NCBI RefSeq assembly: GCF_018278905.1
Contig: NZ_CP046600.1
Location: 4,774,001 to 4,838,000, forward strand
Origin: Mycobacterium spongiae
GTDB taxonomy: Bacteria > Actinomycetota > Actinomycetes > Mycobacteriales > Mycobacteriaceae
Direction: 5' to 3'
DNA length: 64,000 bases
Positions 1 to 8,227 of the stretch are shown piece by piece. The position numbers were made by a program, and so were the translations under genes. The number at the start of each line of letters is the position of its first letter. The first letter of the stretch is position 1. The notes under the pieces are model-generated. The model was not told the DNA's origin. It ran no database searches and worked only from the letters and a program-made list of their open reading frames with translations.

Positions 1-1028
1 CTTCGTTCACGGCTTTCGATGTCACTGCCAAGACCCGCGGCGAGTTGATTGCGTTGCTGAAGACCCTGACCGACCGTGCGCGGATGCTGACCCGCGGTGG
101 ACCCGTCACCGACACCGGGGTCGGCGGGCCACCGTTGGACAGCGCGGTGCTCGGTGGCGCCATACCTTCCGATGGTCTCACGGTCACGGTCGCGGTGGGA
201 TCGAGCCTGTTCGATGACCGTTTTGGCCTGAAGAAACTTGCTCCGCTGCGGCTTACCCCGATGACAGTGTTCCCCAACGACTTTCCGGACCCGGCATGGA
301 CCGGCGGCGACCTCCTCGTCCAGCTATGCGCCAACAACCCCGACACCATCCACCATGCCATTCGTGACATCACCCGGCACACCCGAGCGGGAATGCAAGT
401 CCGCTGGAAGATTCAGGGGTACAACTCACCGCCCAGGCCGACGGGCACGCCCCGAAATCTGTTGGGATTCAAGGACGGCACCGCCAATCCCACCAATGCC
501 GAATCGCAGCAGCTGATCTGGGTCGACGATCCCGCCGAGCCGGCGTGGACCCACGGCGGCAGCTACCAGGTGGTTCGGCTGATCCGAATGCTGGTCGAAT
601 TCTGGGATCGAATATCGATCAACGAACAAGAAGGCATATTCGGTCGCCGCCGCGACTCGGGCGCACCGCTGGACGGCAACGTCGAGAACGACACCCCCGA
701 CTACGGAGCAGATCCCGACGGCCGGATCATCCCGTTGGACGCGCACATTCGCCTGGCCAACCCCCGCACACCCGACACCGCCAATCAGCGCATCGTGCGG
801 CGCTCCTATAACTACGACCTGGGCGTCGACCCCAACGGCAACATTGCGGCCGGGCACATCTTCGTCGCGTTCCAACAAGACATCCGTCGCCAGTTCGAGG
901 CAATCCAAACGCGGCTGATCGACGAACCCCTCGTCGACTACGTCCAACCGTTCGGGGGTGGATATTTTCTCGCCCTGCCCGGCGTCACCGACTCCACCGA
1001 CTGGTACGCACGCCAACTGCTGTCCTAG
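1..1028 (+). CDS. Dyp-type peroxidase, EfeB-like (5' end outside window)
   Basis: The frame is open from position 3 to the stop at 1028 and continues past the left edge, so this is the C-terminal part of a longer gene; the TTG at 45 is only an internal codon. The segment GFKDGTANP near 465-490 is the conserved GxxDG region of dye-decolourising haem peroxidases, and the C-terminal part (FVAFQQDIRRQF, then GGGYFLALPG) is typical of that fold. In this family haem is bound and H2O2 is used to oxidise substrates; EfeB members are Tat-exported and work with EfeUO iron uptake. Whether a Tat signal or EfeO lies upstream cannot be seen. The family assignment is firm; the EfeB subtype is inferred from sequence resemblance. 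Confidence 0.85.
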   Translation, partial: SFTAFDVTAKTRGELIALLKTLTDRARMLTRGGPVTDTGVGGPPLDSAVLGGAIPSDGLTVTVAVGSSLFDDRFGLKKLAPLRLTPMTVFPNDFPDPAWTGGDLLVQLCANNPDTIHHAIRDITRHTRAGMQVRWKIQGYNSPPRPTGTPRNLLGFKDGTANPTNAESQQLIWVDDPAEPAWTHGGSYQVVRLIRMLVEFWDRISINEQEGIFGRRRDSGAPLDGNVENDTPDYGADPDGRIIPLDAHIRLANPRTPDTANQRIVRRSYNYDLGVDPNGNIAAGHIFVAFQQDIRRQFEAIQTRLIDEPLVDYVQPFGGGYFLALPGVTDSTDWYARQLLS

Positions 1029-1318
1029 CCCCTGTCCCAGCCGCCGGGCGGCGCCACCAAGAATCACGAGTCCGAGTGAAATAAAGGGCGCCGTCCACGC
1101 GTCAATCCGAGCGTTCGAAGCACGATCAGTGGACCAGGCAACAACCTTTTGCCCACAGGAGTTGATAGTGCGAAATGGTCAAGAGCAGGATCCTTGATGG
1201 GTCAGCGAACGCGCGCGCCAGGGCCGGGCACGGGCTATTCATGCCGCATCTGCATCGCCGACGAGGACTCTCGCTAGGGTGTTGACTACCTAACGACACA
1301 TCGTTTCAGGAGATCTCC

Positions 1319-2287
1319 GTGCCACAGGATGGAAAAAACCCACGCCCGTCGCGGTTGCGACGCTCGACGCTATCGCTCGGAGCCATCGGGTGCGCGCTGG
1401 CAACTCTCGTGCTCACCGCCGGGTGCACACAGGAGGAGGATGAGAACATTGACATCACCGATGCGATCCTGACCAGCCGCGCAGCCAACTGCGCCGATTA
1501 CGCGGCGGCATATTCGGCCACGGCGACCGACGTGCAACGCCGCGAGACATACAACGCCGCCGTCGAAGTGAGCGCCAACGGCTCGCGGTGCACCATCGCC
1601 TCCAACGCGGTGCCCAACCACGACTTCAATGCCACCGGCCACTTCGCGACACCGTTTAGCGAACAGGAGCAGAGCTACACGATCACCGCGACCCCGACAG
1701 CTGCCGCCACCACGACGGCGCTCAGTCTGCAGTACGACAACGCCGTGCTTCTCAACGGCGTCAAAGTGGACCTACTCGCGGCGGGCTGTTTCGGTGTCGG
1801 TGACGGCAACATCGGATGCTTCAACCTCAACACGCCCTATCGCTATAATCCCATGGCGCCGAACACTTTTGGCCTTGACGAGCACCATGCCCACACCCAG
1901 CCCAACGGAAGCTACCACTACCACGGCAACCCGATGGCGCTGTTCGACGAGGACAACCCCGCCCAACCTTCGCCGGTCATCGGGTTCGCCGCCGACGGGT
2001 TCCCGATCTTCGGCAGCTATATCGCCGATGGCGACGGGGTCCGCCAAGCGACCTCCAGCTACCAGCTCAAGACTGGCACGCGGCCCGGTGGCCCGGGCGG
2101 CACTTTCGACGGTACGTTCATCGACGATTTTGACTATGTTGCCGGCTCAGGGGACCTGGACGCGTGCAACGGGATGACGCAGGAGGGGGTCTACGGTTAC
2201 GTCGTGACCGACAGCTATCCCTATGTGCTGGGTTGCTTCACCGGCACTCCGGACGACTCGTTCCGCAAGAACCCGCCGAGTCGCTAG
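1319..2287 (+). CDS. YHYH-domain lipoprotein
   Basis: A 322-residue protein starting at a GTG, with AGGAG about seven bases upstream (1308-1312). The N-terminus has Arg-rich residues, a hydrophobic stretch and a lipobox LTAGC at roughly residues 31-35, so it should be a lipid-anchored exported protein. The centre carries the name-giving YHYH motif (SYHYHGNP, near 1910-1930) preceded by HAHTQPNG, with GFAADGFPIFG downstream, all hallmarks of the YHYH domain family. The function of the family is not established; the clustered His residues suggest metal binding (inference). It stands alone between a peroxidase and the nickel SOD pair, so a link to metal or oxidative stress is possible but not shown. 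Confidence 0.8.
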   Translation: MPQDGKNPRPSRLRRSTLSLGAIGCALATLVLTAGCTQEEDENIDITDAILTSRAANCADYAAAYSATATDVQRRETYNAAVEVSANGSRCTIASNAVPNHDFNATGHFATPFSEQEQSYTITATPTAAATTTALSLQYDNAVLLNGVKVDLLAAGCFGVGDGNIGCFNLNTPYRYNPMAPNTFGLDEHHAHTQPNGSYHYHGNPMALFDEDNPAQPSPVIGFAADGFPIFGSYIADGDGVRQATSSYQLKTGTRPGGPGGTFDGTFIDDFDYVAGSGDLDACNGMTQEGVYGYVVTDSYPYVLGCFTGTPDDSFRKNPPSR

Positions 2288-2420
2288 CCGGCCCGGCAAC
2301 CACCACTCACGGTGCGGCGCCGCGTATACAGCAGACCTGCAGCACAACAACTTTCGTGCTGGCTGCCAACTACTCGACCGCGACTACCTCGCGGCCGGAG
2401 ACCAAACCGACCAGTGGGCG

Positions 2421-2846
2421 TCAGGCCGCGGGCGGGTAGACGCCCATGCCCTTGGCTTTCTCGGTCTGCCAGAACACGCCGGCGATCTCGTCGATGAGCT
2501 CCAGCAGCTTCTCGCAATCGGCGACCTCAGTGGACTTCTTGACGTCACCGGCCTGGTGGATGGCCTCCCAGAACAACTGGTGCAGATTCGGGAATTGTTC
2601 GAAGTGCGCCTTGGTGAAGAAATCCGCCCACAACACCATGAGATGTTGCTTGACCTCCTCGGCGCGCTGCTCCTTGACATTGACGCAGCGGGTGCGGAAG
2701 TGGTCATCGCTGGAATCGTGGTACTTCTGGACGGTCTTGAGGCACGAGAGCGCCTCGATCTTGGCTTGCGCGGGATCGTAGACGCCGCAGTACAAGTCGC
2801 AGTGAGCGTGGGCAATAGGAGCGTGGGAGAAAAATCGGTGCAGCAT
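2421..2846 (-). CDS. sodN: Nickel-containing superoxide dismutase precursor
   Basis: A 141-residue protein that converts superoxide to O2 and H2O2 in the cytoplasm. The sequence HCDLYCGVYDPAQAKIEA starting at residue 15 matches the nickel hook of SodN. Proteolytic removal of the first 14 residues would expose His1, with Cys2 and Cys6 as nickel ligands. The length and C-terminal helices fit the family. One residue of the canonical hook HCxxPCGxY differs: the Pro before the second Cys is Tyr here (codon TAC), see findings. It is divergent from the processing peptidase gene, with only 22 bases between the two start codons, so at least one promoter must lie inside coding sequence or one start is downstream. 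Identification is strong. Confidence 0.93.
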   Translation of the reverse strand: MLHRFFSHAPIAHAHCDLYCGVYDPAQAKIEALSCLKTVQKYHDSSDDHFRTRCVNVKEQRAEEVKQHLMVLWADFFTKAHFEQFPNLHQLFWEAIHQAGDVKKSTEVADCEKLLELIDEIAGVFWQTEKAKGMGVYPPAA

Positions 2847-2868
2847 ACGGCGAATCTATACTTCCTGG

Positions 2869-3210
2869 ATGGGTCGCGGTTATTCACCCCCAGGTTGGCC
2901 GCTGCGCCGGTTCAGAGTAGCCGAGGACTCAATGCGGCCGACGCTGGTCCCGGGCGACGGGTTGCTGGTGCTGCGCAGCAGCACTCCGCGGCCCGGCCAG
3001 ATTCGGCTGTTTCGCGACCCGCGGTTGCCGTCCCGATGGCTGGTCAAGCGGGTTGGCAACGTGCGCGGCGCCGGTCGGCATGCAGCGTTCGAGGCCTGCT
3101 CGGACAACCCCGATGCCCCCGGTGTTGTCGATTCGCGGCAGTTCGGTTGGGTGACCGCCGCCGGCTCCTATCGGGTGGTGTGGATCGTTCGGGGACCCAA
3201 CCGCGGCTGA
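2869..3210 (+). CDS. sodX: NiSOD maturation protease, S26 signal-peptidase-like
   Basis: A 113-residue protein resembling type I signal peptidase (S26) catalytic domains without a membrane anchor. EDSMRPTLVPGD at residues 19-30 holds the Ser-Met nucleophile motif, and WLVKRV near residue 58 supplies the general-base Lys. In actinobacteria such proteins sit next to sodN and cut the SodN prosequence to free the nickel-binding His1. Here it is divergent from sodN. The ATG at 2869 gives an N-terminus slightly longer than needed before the PLRRFRV segment, so a downstream alternative start cannot be excluded. The role is inferred from the neighbour and the motif. Confidence 0.85.
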   Translation: MGRGYSPPGWPLRRFRVAEDSMRPTLVPGDGLLVLRSSTPRPGQIRLFRDPRLPSRWLVKRVGNVRGAGRHAAFEACSDNPDAPGVVDSRQFGWVTAAGSYRVVWIVRGPNRG

Positions 3211-3340
3211 CTGTGGGAATCTGCCCGCCGCCGGATGTGCGATCATGGATGGCAGCCGCGATGACTGTGACGCGGCTCCGGACGAGATGTGCGCCGTACC
3301 CGGACTGCTAAGACGACGCTCCTGAAGGAGGAGAGTCGTC

Positions 3341-3595
3341 ATGGGGCAGGTGGTGCAAGTCATCGGTTCGCTGCTGGTTCTCATCGCTTTCGCGGCCGCG
3401 CAGCGCGGCTGGTGGGACCCGCGGTCGAAGATCTATCTGGCATTGAACCTCATCGGGTCCTCGGTGCTGTCAGTGGAGGCGGTGCTGGAGGCCCAATGGG
3501 GATTCCTCTTGCTGGAGGGTGTGTGGGCGCTGGTATCGGCGGCGGGCATGATCGCGGTGCTTCGCGGCAGGACGCTGCGATCGGTGGCGCATTAA
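3341..3595 (+). CDS. Small integral membrane protein (CBU_0592-like)
   Basis: An 84-residue protein with a good ribosome site (AAGGAGGAG at 3324-3332, about eight bases before the ATG). It has three hydrophobic segments: [17 protein letters not shown] at the N-terminus, [19 protein letters not shown] in the middle and a C-terminal segment ending in [13 protein letters not shown]. The pattern with a polar WWDPRSK loop resembles the CBU_0592 family of small membrane proteins, whose function is unknown. No obvious operon partner; sodX ends 130 bases upstream. Confidence 0.7.
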   Translation: MGQVVQVIGSLLVLIAFAAAQRGWWDPRSKIYLALNLIGSSVLSVEAVLEAQWGFLLLEGVWALVSAAGMIAVLRGRTLRSVAH

Positions 3596-3816
3596 CTTTC
3601 GTGTTCACGCATGGATCAGAATTGCCGGTGTTTGCGACGCTGGCCGGAACACAAGGCACGGCAACGTCTTAACCGGTTGTTCGCCGTCGGCGACGGCGCT
3701 GGAGTAGCCGCGGAATCGGATTCTACCGTCGGTGGTGTCGATCTGAGCTCTGTTCATTCGTCATGTGAGGTCGGTGCCACGCCGATACCCCGACATTCGA
3801 ACGAAGGAGTTCCGCA
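3596..3816. other. Intergenic region upstream of the DGPF/ECF cluster
   Basis: About 220 bases without a convincing gene. It should hold the promoter of the four-gene cluster that follows. I see no clear -10/-35 pair or operator that I could defend. Confidence 0.4.
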
Positions 3817-4125
3817 ATGCCCAAATACCACCTGACCTACGGCGGCGGCGCCCAGATGCCCGAGACGACGCGGGAGATGGAGGCGATGATGCAGGCATGG
3901 AACTCCTGGTTCCGCGATCTCGGCGACGCGCTCGTCGACCCTGGCAACGCGTTCGGAGACCGACGCCGAATCGACAGCGCCGGCGCGGGCCTGCCCGCCA
4001 CGGGCGCTACCGGGTATTCGATTCTCACCGCGGATGATCTCGACGCGGCCGTGGCCTTGGCCGGGACCAATCCCGTCCTGGCCGCTGGTGGCGCGGTTGA
4101 AATATCCGCCTGCCTCGACATGTAG
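3817..4125 (+). CDS. YCII/DGPF-domain protein
   Basis: A 102-residue protein with GAAGGAG (3802-3808) before the ATG. It begins PKYHLTYGGG and contains the dimeric alpha/beta ferredoxin-like pattern of YCII proteins, with GATGYSILTADDLDAAVALA followed by GGAVEISACLDM. YCII/DGPF proteins are small, of uncertain biochemical role, and are characteristic genomic partners of ECF42 sigma factors. One such sigma factor lies 0.9 kb downstream, in the same direction. It is therefore most likely part of the sigma factor's regulon or signalling circuit (inference). Confidence 0.72.
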   Translation: MPKYHLTYGGGAQMPETTREMEAMMQAWNSWFRDLGDALVDPGNAFGDRRRIDSAGAGLPATGATGYSILTADDLDAAVALAGTNPVLAAGGAVEISACLDM

Positions 4126-4209
4126 AGCGTGGCGTGACCGGCGGCCTGCCCGTCCGGGGTCGTGTCGCCGTCGCCAATCACTACCCACCGAACTCGGAAG
4201 GAGAACCCC

Positions 4210-4644
4210 ATGGCGTTACACGAGGCACCCGAACAGATCTCCGTCGGCGGGGTCGATGACTACCTGGCGGCGATGTCCCGGATGGTGTTCCAATCGGGTA
4301 TGGGGCGCAGCGTGGTCGACGCAAAGTGGGCTGACATCAGCGACGCCTTCGACCACTTCGACTGCGCGTCCGTGGCCGCCTATAACCCCACGGACGTCGA
4401 CCGGCTCTGCAACGACGCGCGAGTGATCCGCAACCGACGCAAGATCGAAGCGATCATCGCCAACGCCAACACGCTGCTGGACCTTGACGCCGATCCCGGG
4501 TTCGGCGTCTGGCTCAAGTCGCATCCCAGCGACGCCGATCGCGTCACGGCGTTGCGTAAGCAGTTCAAGTTCCTCGGCCCGACCGGGATTCATGAATTCC
4601 TGTGGATCGTCGGCGAAACCAGCGATCCAGGATGTGGCTCATGA
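4210..4644 (+). CDS. DNA-3-methyladenine glycosylase I (Tag)-like protein
   Basis: A 144-residue protein starting at the ATG at 4210, chosen because GGAAGGAG lies immediately upstream; an in-frame ATG at 4162 has no such site. The core (DYLAAMSRMVFQSGM, then VDRLCNDARVIRNRRKIEAIIANA, then FKFLGPTGIHEFLW) aligns by eye with Tag-family HhH glycosylases, which remove 3-methyladenine. It is shorter than classical Tag (about 185-200 residues) and lacks the N-terminal Cys and C-terminal His/Cys zinc-binding ends, so glycosylase activity is uncertain. Its stop overlaps the next start (ATGA), implying translational coupling with the DGPF gene and the sigma factor. Confidence 0.7.
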   Translation: MALHEAPEQISVGGVDDYLAAMSRMVFQSGMGRSVVDAKWADISDAFDHFDCASVAAYNPTDVDRLCNDARVIRNRRKIEAIIANANTLLDLDADPGFGVWLKSHPSDADRVTALRKQFKFLGPTGIHEFLWIVGETSDPGCGS

Positions 4645-5030
4645 AATACGTTCTGCTACTGCACCTCCCCGCCGCGACCGGCGACCCACCACCACCTCCC
4701 GCCGAGAGCGACATGCTCGCGGAGTTCGCGGCCTACAAGCGGGTGAAGGACGAACTGCAAGCCGAAGGGATCTGGCTGGGCGGACAAGCGCTACATCCCG
4801 GGACGATGACGACCCAAGTCAGAGTCCGCGACGACGACGCGCTCGTTGTCGACGGACCGCTCGCAGAGACAGCCGAGCAGGTCGCCGGCTACTACCTGGT
4901 GGACTGTCGCGACCTCGACGAAGCCATCGCAGTCGCGGCCCGCATCCCCGGTGCCCGAACCGGTACCGTCGAGATTCGCCCCGTGTTCGACTACGAACAA
5001 GTACTGACCGACCATGAATCGAGACGCTGA
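4641..5030 (+). CDS. DGPF/YCII-domain protein, ECF42 partner
   Basis: A 129-residue protein beginning MKYVLLLHLP at the ATG that overlaps the stop of the Tag-like gene. It carries VRVRDDDALVVDGPLAETAEQVAGYYLVD, a clear variant of the DGPF(A/S)E segment that names the family, followed by the DEAIAVAARIPGA helix. In many actinobacteria this protein is encoded immediately before an ECF42 sigma factor, as here: the sigma gene starts inside it, 17 bases before its stop. Biochemical function is unknown; the partnership is known at genome level. Confidence 0.88.
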   Translation: MKYVLLLHLPAATGDPPPPPAESDMLAEFAAYKRVKDELQAEGIWLGGQALHPGTMTTQVRVRDDDALVVDGPLAETAEQVAGYYLVDCRDLDEAIAVAARIPGARTGTVEIRPVFDYEQVLTDHESRR

Positions 5031-6273
5031 ACCCGAACAGGGAACCCGAGCTTTGGTCGAAGCCGCGTTCGCGGCCGATCGCGGAAAGATCCTCGCGATC
5101 TTGACAGGCGACCTTCGTGACCTCGACCTGGCCGAAGACTGCGTCCAGGACGCATTCGCCGAGGCGCTACGCACCTGGCCCACCCGCGGAGCACCCACCA
5201 ACCCGACCGCCTGGATCATCACCACGGCTCGCAATCGCGCCATCGACCGACTCCGCCGCCATGCGCGGCACGACCACATCGTGGCGCAGCACTGGCGACC
5301 GGACGCACTGGGCGACGTTGTCCTCGACGAGGTCCTCGCCGACGAAGAAATTCCCGACGAACGACTTCGGTTGATCTTCACCTGCTGTCACCCCGCGCTG
5401 GACCGCAAGGATGCCGTCGCCCTCACGCTGCGTACCGTGGCGGGGCTGACGAGCCGCGAGATCGCCGCCGCGTTCCTCGTCAGGGAGACCGCCATGCAGG
5501 CCCGAATCACCCGGGCGAAGGCCAAGATTCGTGACGCTGCCATCAGCTATCGAGTGCCCGACCACCACGAACTCCCGGACCGGCTTGCCGCCGTGCTCGA
5601 CGTCATCACCCTCGTCTACAACGAGGGCTACACACCTCACACCCAGGACCCGGTCCGCGACAGCCTGCGCCACCAAGCCATCGGACTCGCCGCCGTCGTC
5701 AGCGACCATCTACCCGACGAACCCGAAGCGCTGGGTTGCCACGCGCTGCTGCTGTTTCACGAAACGCGCGCTCCCGCCCGCGTCGACGCCCAAGGCGACC
5801 TCGTGACCCTCGAACAGCAAGACCGCACCCTGTGGAGCCGCGCCCTGACCGATCGCGGCGACCAGCTCCTCCACCGGGCTCTGCGCCAACATCGACCCGG
5901 ACCCTTCCAAATTCAGGCCGCCATCAGCGCTCTCCACAGCATCAGCCCCACGCCCGCCGACACCGACTGGGACCAGATTGTGGTCCTCTACGACCAGCTT
6001 CTCGCCATCGCCAACACACCCACCAACGCGATCGGACGTGCGATCGCGATCGGCATGGCCTATGGACCGGCCCAGGGACTCGCCGCGCTGCCTCCCCCTG
6101 ACCCGCCACTGGACACCTTCCATCGCTGGCACGCGGCCCACGCCGATCTCCTGCGACGCAACCACCAACCCGAACTCGCAGCGAAAGCCTTCGACCGAGC
6201 CGCCGCCCTGGCCACCAACCAAGCCGAACAGCGCTGGCTTCGCGCCCAACAACGACAGTCCCTCAAGAGCTGA
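5014..6273 (+). CDS. ECF42-family RNA polymerase sigma factor with C-terminal TPR-like extension
   Basis: A 419-residue protein. Residues 10-85 form sigma region 2 (DLAEDCVQDAFAEALRTWP and ITTARNRAIDRLRR). Residues about 110-175 form region 4 (LRLIFTCCHPALDRKDAVALTLRTVAGLTSREIA). The remaining 240 residues are the long helical extension typical of ECF42, ending in repeats such as HADLLRRNHQPELAAKAFDRAAALA. ECF42 factors lack an obvious anti-sigma factor; the C-terminal extension is thought to control activity. It overlaps the DGPF gene, so the two are translationally coupled. The likely role is stress-dependent transcription of the DGPF genes and neighbours; the inducing signal is not evident from sequence. 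Confidence 0.92.
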   Translation: MNRDAEPEQGTRALVEAAFAADRGKILAILTGDLRDLDLAEDCVQDAFAEALRTWPTRGAPTNPTAWIITTARNRAIDRLRRHARHDHIVAQHWRPDALGDVVLDEVLADEEIPDERLRLIFTCCHPALDRKDAVALTLRTVAGLTSREIAAAFLVRETAMQARITRAKAKIRDAAISYRVPDHHELPDRLAAVLDVITLVYNEGYTPHTQDPVRDSLRHQAIGLAAVVSDHLPDEPEALGCHALLLFHETRAPARVDAQGDLVTLEQQDRTLWSRALTDRGDQLLHRALRQHRPGPFQIQAAISALHSISPTPADTDWDQIVVLYDQLLAIANTPTNAIGRAIAIGMAYGPAQGLAALPPPDPPLDTFHRWHAAHADLLRRNHQPELAAKAFDRAAALATNQAEQRWLRAQQRQSLKS

Positions 6274-6318
6274 CACAGCCACTGAGGGCACGTCGGACGC
6301 TGGCGCTAGGCTGCCCGC

Positions 6319-6822
6319 GTGGCGATGGAACCGCACCACCGTGCACGTCCCACCATGCCTGACGGGTACGGGCTGCCTCGAACGGAAGAGGGGCTGCTGC
6401 GCTGGGACGAAGTCGAACAGCGGCTGCGTGCGTCGCTGCATTACTGGCTGGCGACCGTCCGCCCGGACGGAACCCCACACTGTGTGCCGCGTTGGGGTGT
6501 GTGGCTCGACGGGCGGTTCTACTACGACGGAGCGCCGACGACGCGCCACGTGCGCAATCTGCACCACAACCCCGCCTGCACGCTGACTCTCGAGAGTGCC
6601 ACCGAGGTAGTGATTGTCGAGGGAGTCTCCGCGGCGACACGCGCGGATCCCGCCGATCTCGGCGCTCGGCTGGCGACTGCTTTTAGCAAGTACCACCCCG
6701 ACTACGCGCCAGGGCCAGATTCGTGGGCCGATGCCGAGGGGGGTGGACTGCGGCTGATCACTCCCAAGCGGGCGCTGGCTTGGTTCCAGTTTCCGAAGGA
6801 CTGCACCCGCTTCGTCTTCTGA
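6319..6822 (+). CDS. Pyridoxamine 5'-phosphate oxidase-family protein
   Basis: A 167-residue split-barrel flavoprotein-type protein. The segment HYWLATVRPDGTPHCVPRWGVWLDGRFYYDG and the following RHVRNLHHNPACTLTLE are the FMN/F420-binding strands of PPOX-family proteins. Mycobacteria encode many such proteins, some F420-dependent; this one is not assigned a substrate. The start may be GTG 6319, ATG 6325 or ATG 6355 (MPDGYG); the frame does not settle it. It lies 45 bases after the sigma factor in the same direction and may be cotranscribed. Confidence 0.8.
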   Translation: MAMEPHHRARPTMPDGYGLPRTEEGLLRWDEVEQRLRASLHYWLATVRPDGTPHCVPRWGVWLDGRFYYDGAPTTRHVRNLHHNPACTLTLESATEVVIVEGVSAATRADPADLGARLATAFSKYHPDYAPGPDSWADAEGGGLRLITPKRALAWFQFPKDCTRFVF

Positions 6823-6904
6823 GGCCCGTTCGCGAGGCCGTGGCGCTATGGAACCCCGCTCGCGGTGAATTGCTTCCCTTGGCCCACCACCTAGACTCCG
6901 GAGG

Positions 6905-7198
6905 ATGCAACCCGGTCAGCTCCAGATCGATGTCGGCCAGCTCGAGGCCATGGCCAGCCAATGGAGTGCGGGAAGCGCTGAGCTCGCGGGCCTGCAACCA
7001 CCCTCGCCAGGCCTGCCGTTTCAACCGACGACGGCTGCCGTGGGTAGTGCGCACGCGGGGGTCAGCCTTGCCGCGGTGGCGTTGATCGCTCGCGTCCAAG
7101 CGACAACGGCGGTGGTAGCGGCGGGTGCCGCCGGGTATGTCGCCAATGAAGCAACCGCAGCGACCGAGATGGCCGACGTGGTACCCCGGTTGGTCTAG
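6905..7198 (+). CDS. EspC-like ESX-associated small protein
   Basis: A 97-residue Ala/Gly-rich helical protein beginning MQPGQLQIDVGQLEAMASQW. The N-terminal amphipathic helix and the LPFQPTTAAVGSAHAG turn resemble EspC/DUF2580 proteins of type VII secretion loci. The TAG stop is immediately followed by the ATG of the next gene, so the two are translationally coupled. As in other mycobacteria, the pair would form a helical heterodimer or substrate complex for ESX export (inference); no ESX core genes are in the window. Confidence 0.65.
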   Translation: MQPGQLQIDVGQLEAMASQWSAGSAELAGLQPPSPGLPFQPTTAAVGSAHAGVSLAAVALIARVQATTAVVAAGAAGYVANEATAATEMADVVPRLV

Positions 7199-8227
7199 AT
7201 GGTGGCGACCCTTTCTCAGGTCCGGGCCTGGAGCACTGAGCACCTCGTCGACGCGGCCACCTACTGGACCACGACCGCCGATCAGTGGGAAGACGTGTTC
7301 CTGCAGATGCGCAACCAATCGCACACCGTCACCTGGCAGGGCGCCGGGGGTGATGCGCTGCGCTCCCGAACCGGTGCTGACCTCGCGGTCGTCAGCGCCA
7401 AAGCCGATCAGCTACGCCAAGCGAGCACGATCGCCCGCGACGGCGCCGGAATGATTGGTGCCGCCCAGCGCCGGGTCATCTATGCGGTCGAGGACGCCCA
7501 CAACGCCGGTTTCGCTGTCGGAGAAGACTTCTCGGTCACCGATACCCGAACCAGCCGCAGCGCAGCGCAACAGGCGGCTCGGCACGCCCAAGCCCAAACA
7601 CTCGCCGCTGACATCCGTCAACGCGCGGCACAACTCATCGGAAGCGAACACGACGTAGCCGCCAACATCACCACCGCGACAGCCGGGATCGCAGCCACCA
7701 CGTTCCCGGAAACACCCGGCATCGATGACACCATCATCAGCGACGACAAGCGCGACGGTGGGGTCCAGCTGGTCGACTTCACCCAAGATGACCATGCCAG
7801 CCCCCCGCCCCCGTTTGCACCATGGGACACCCCTGATGGAACACTGCCGCCGGGTACTGGCCTGAGCCCCCAGCTACAGCAGATGCTCCTCGGCGGTGAT
7901 CCCGCGAGCCTGACTGGTCAGGGGCTTGTGGACAAGGTGCAACAGTTCGTGCAGTCGCTGCCCGAGAACGATCCCGCAACCTCGTGGTTGCGCGATCAGG
8001 TTGCAGATCTGCAGGCGCATGTCGAGGACATCGAGTACGCCCGCGCCCATTGCAGCACCAGCGACTGGCTCGAGCGGACCACCCAGTTTGCCGGCGGTGT
8101 GATAGTGACTGGTATCGGCGGGCTGACCGCAGAGACCGGGGCGGGTGTCGGCGTCGCGGTGGCAGCCGGTCTCGGCACGGCGGTAGCGGGCGCGGGTCTT
8201 CTGCAGTGCCTGGTAGGGAGCAAATGA
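7199..8227 (+). CDS. WXG100-like putative type VII secretion substrate
   Basis: A 342-residue protein whose first 100 residues form a helical hairpin of WXG type (YWTTTADQWEDVFLQM, then TVTWQGAGGDALRSR with a W-x-G turn near residue 49), followed by an Ala-rich helical region to about 175. A Pro-rich linker (PPPPFAPWDTPDGTLPPG) lies near residues 200-220. The last 50 residues are Gly/Ala-rich and hydrophobic (GGVIVTGIGGLTAETGAGVGVAVAAGLGTAVAGAG), possibly a membrane-inserting segment. I recognise no catalytic domain. It starts one base after its EspC-like partner and overlaps the next gene by ATGA, so it is part of a three-gene unit. Secreted effector or structural component is inference. Confidence 0.65.
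   Translation: MVATLSQVRAWSTEHLVDAATYWTTTADQWEDVFLQMRNQSHTVTWQGAGGDALRSRTGADLAVVSAKADQLRQASTIARDGAGMIGAAQRRVIYAVEDAHNAGFAVGEDFSVTDTRTSRSAAQQAARHAQAQTLAADIRQRAAQLIGSEHDVAANITTATAGIAATTFPETPGIDDTIISDDKRDGGVQLVDFTQDDHASPPPPFAPWDTPDGTLPPGTGLSPQLQQMLLGGDPASLTGQGLVDKVQQFVQSLPENDPATSWLRDQVADLQAHVEDIEYARAHCSTSDWLERTTQFAGGVIVTGIGGLTAETGAGVGVAVAAGLGTAVAGAGLLQCLVGSK

Noticed and set aside
426..1067. 213-codon minus-strand frame
   Set aside because: It is antisense to the recognisable peroxidase sequence and has no family features.
2223..3311. 362-codon plus-strand frame across the sodN region
   Set aside because: It is antisense to sodN and overlaps sodX in another frame; the sodN and sodX proteins are clearly recognisable while this one is not.
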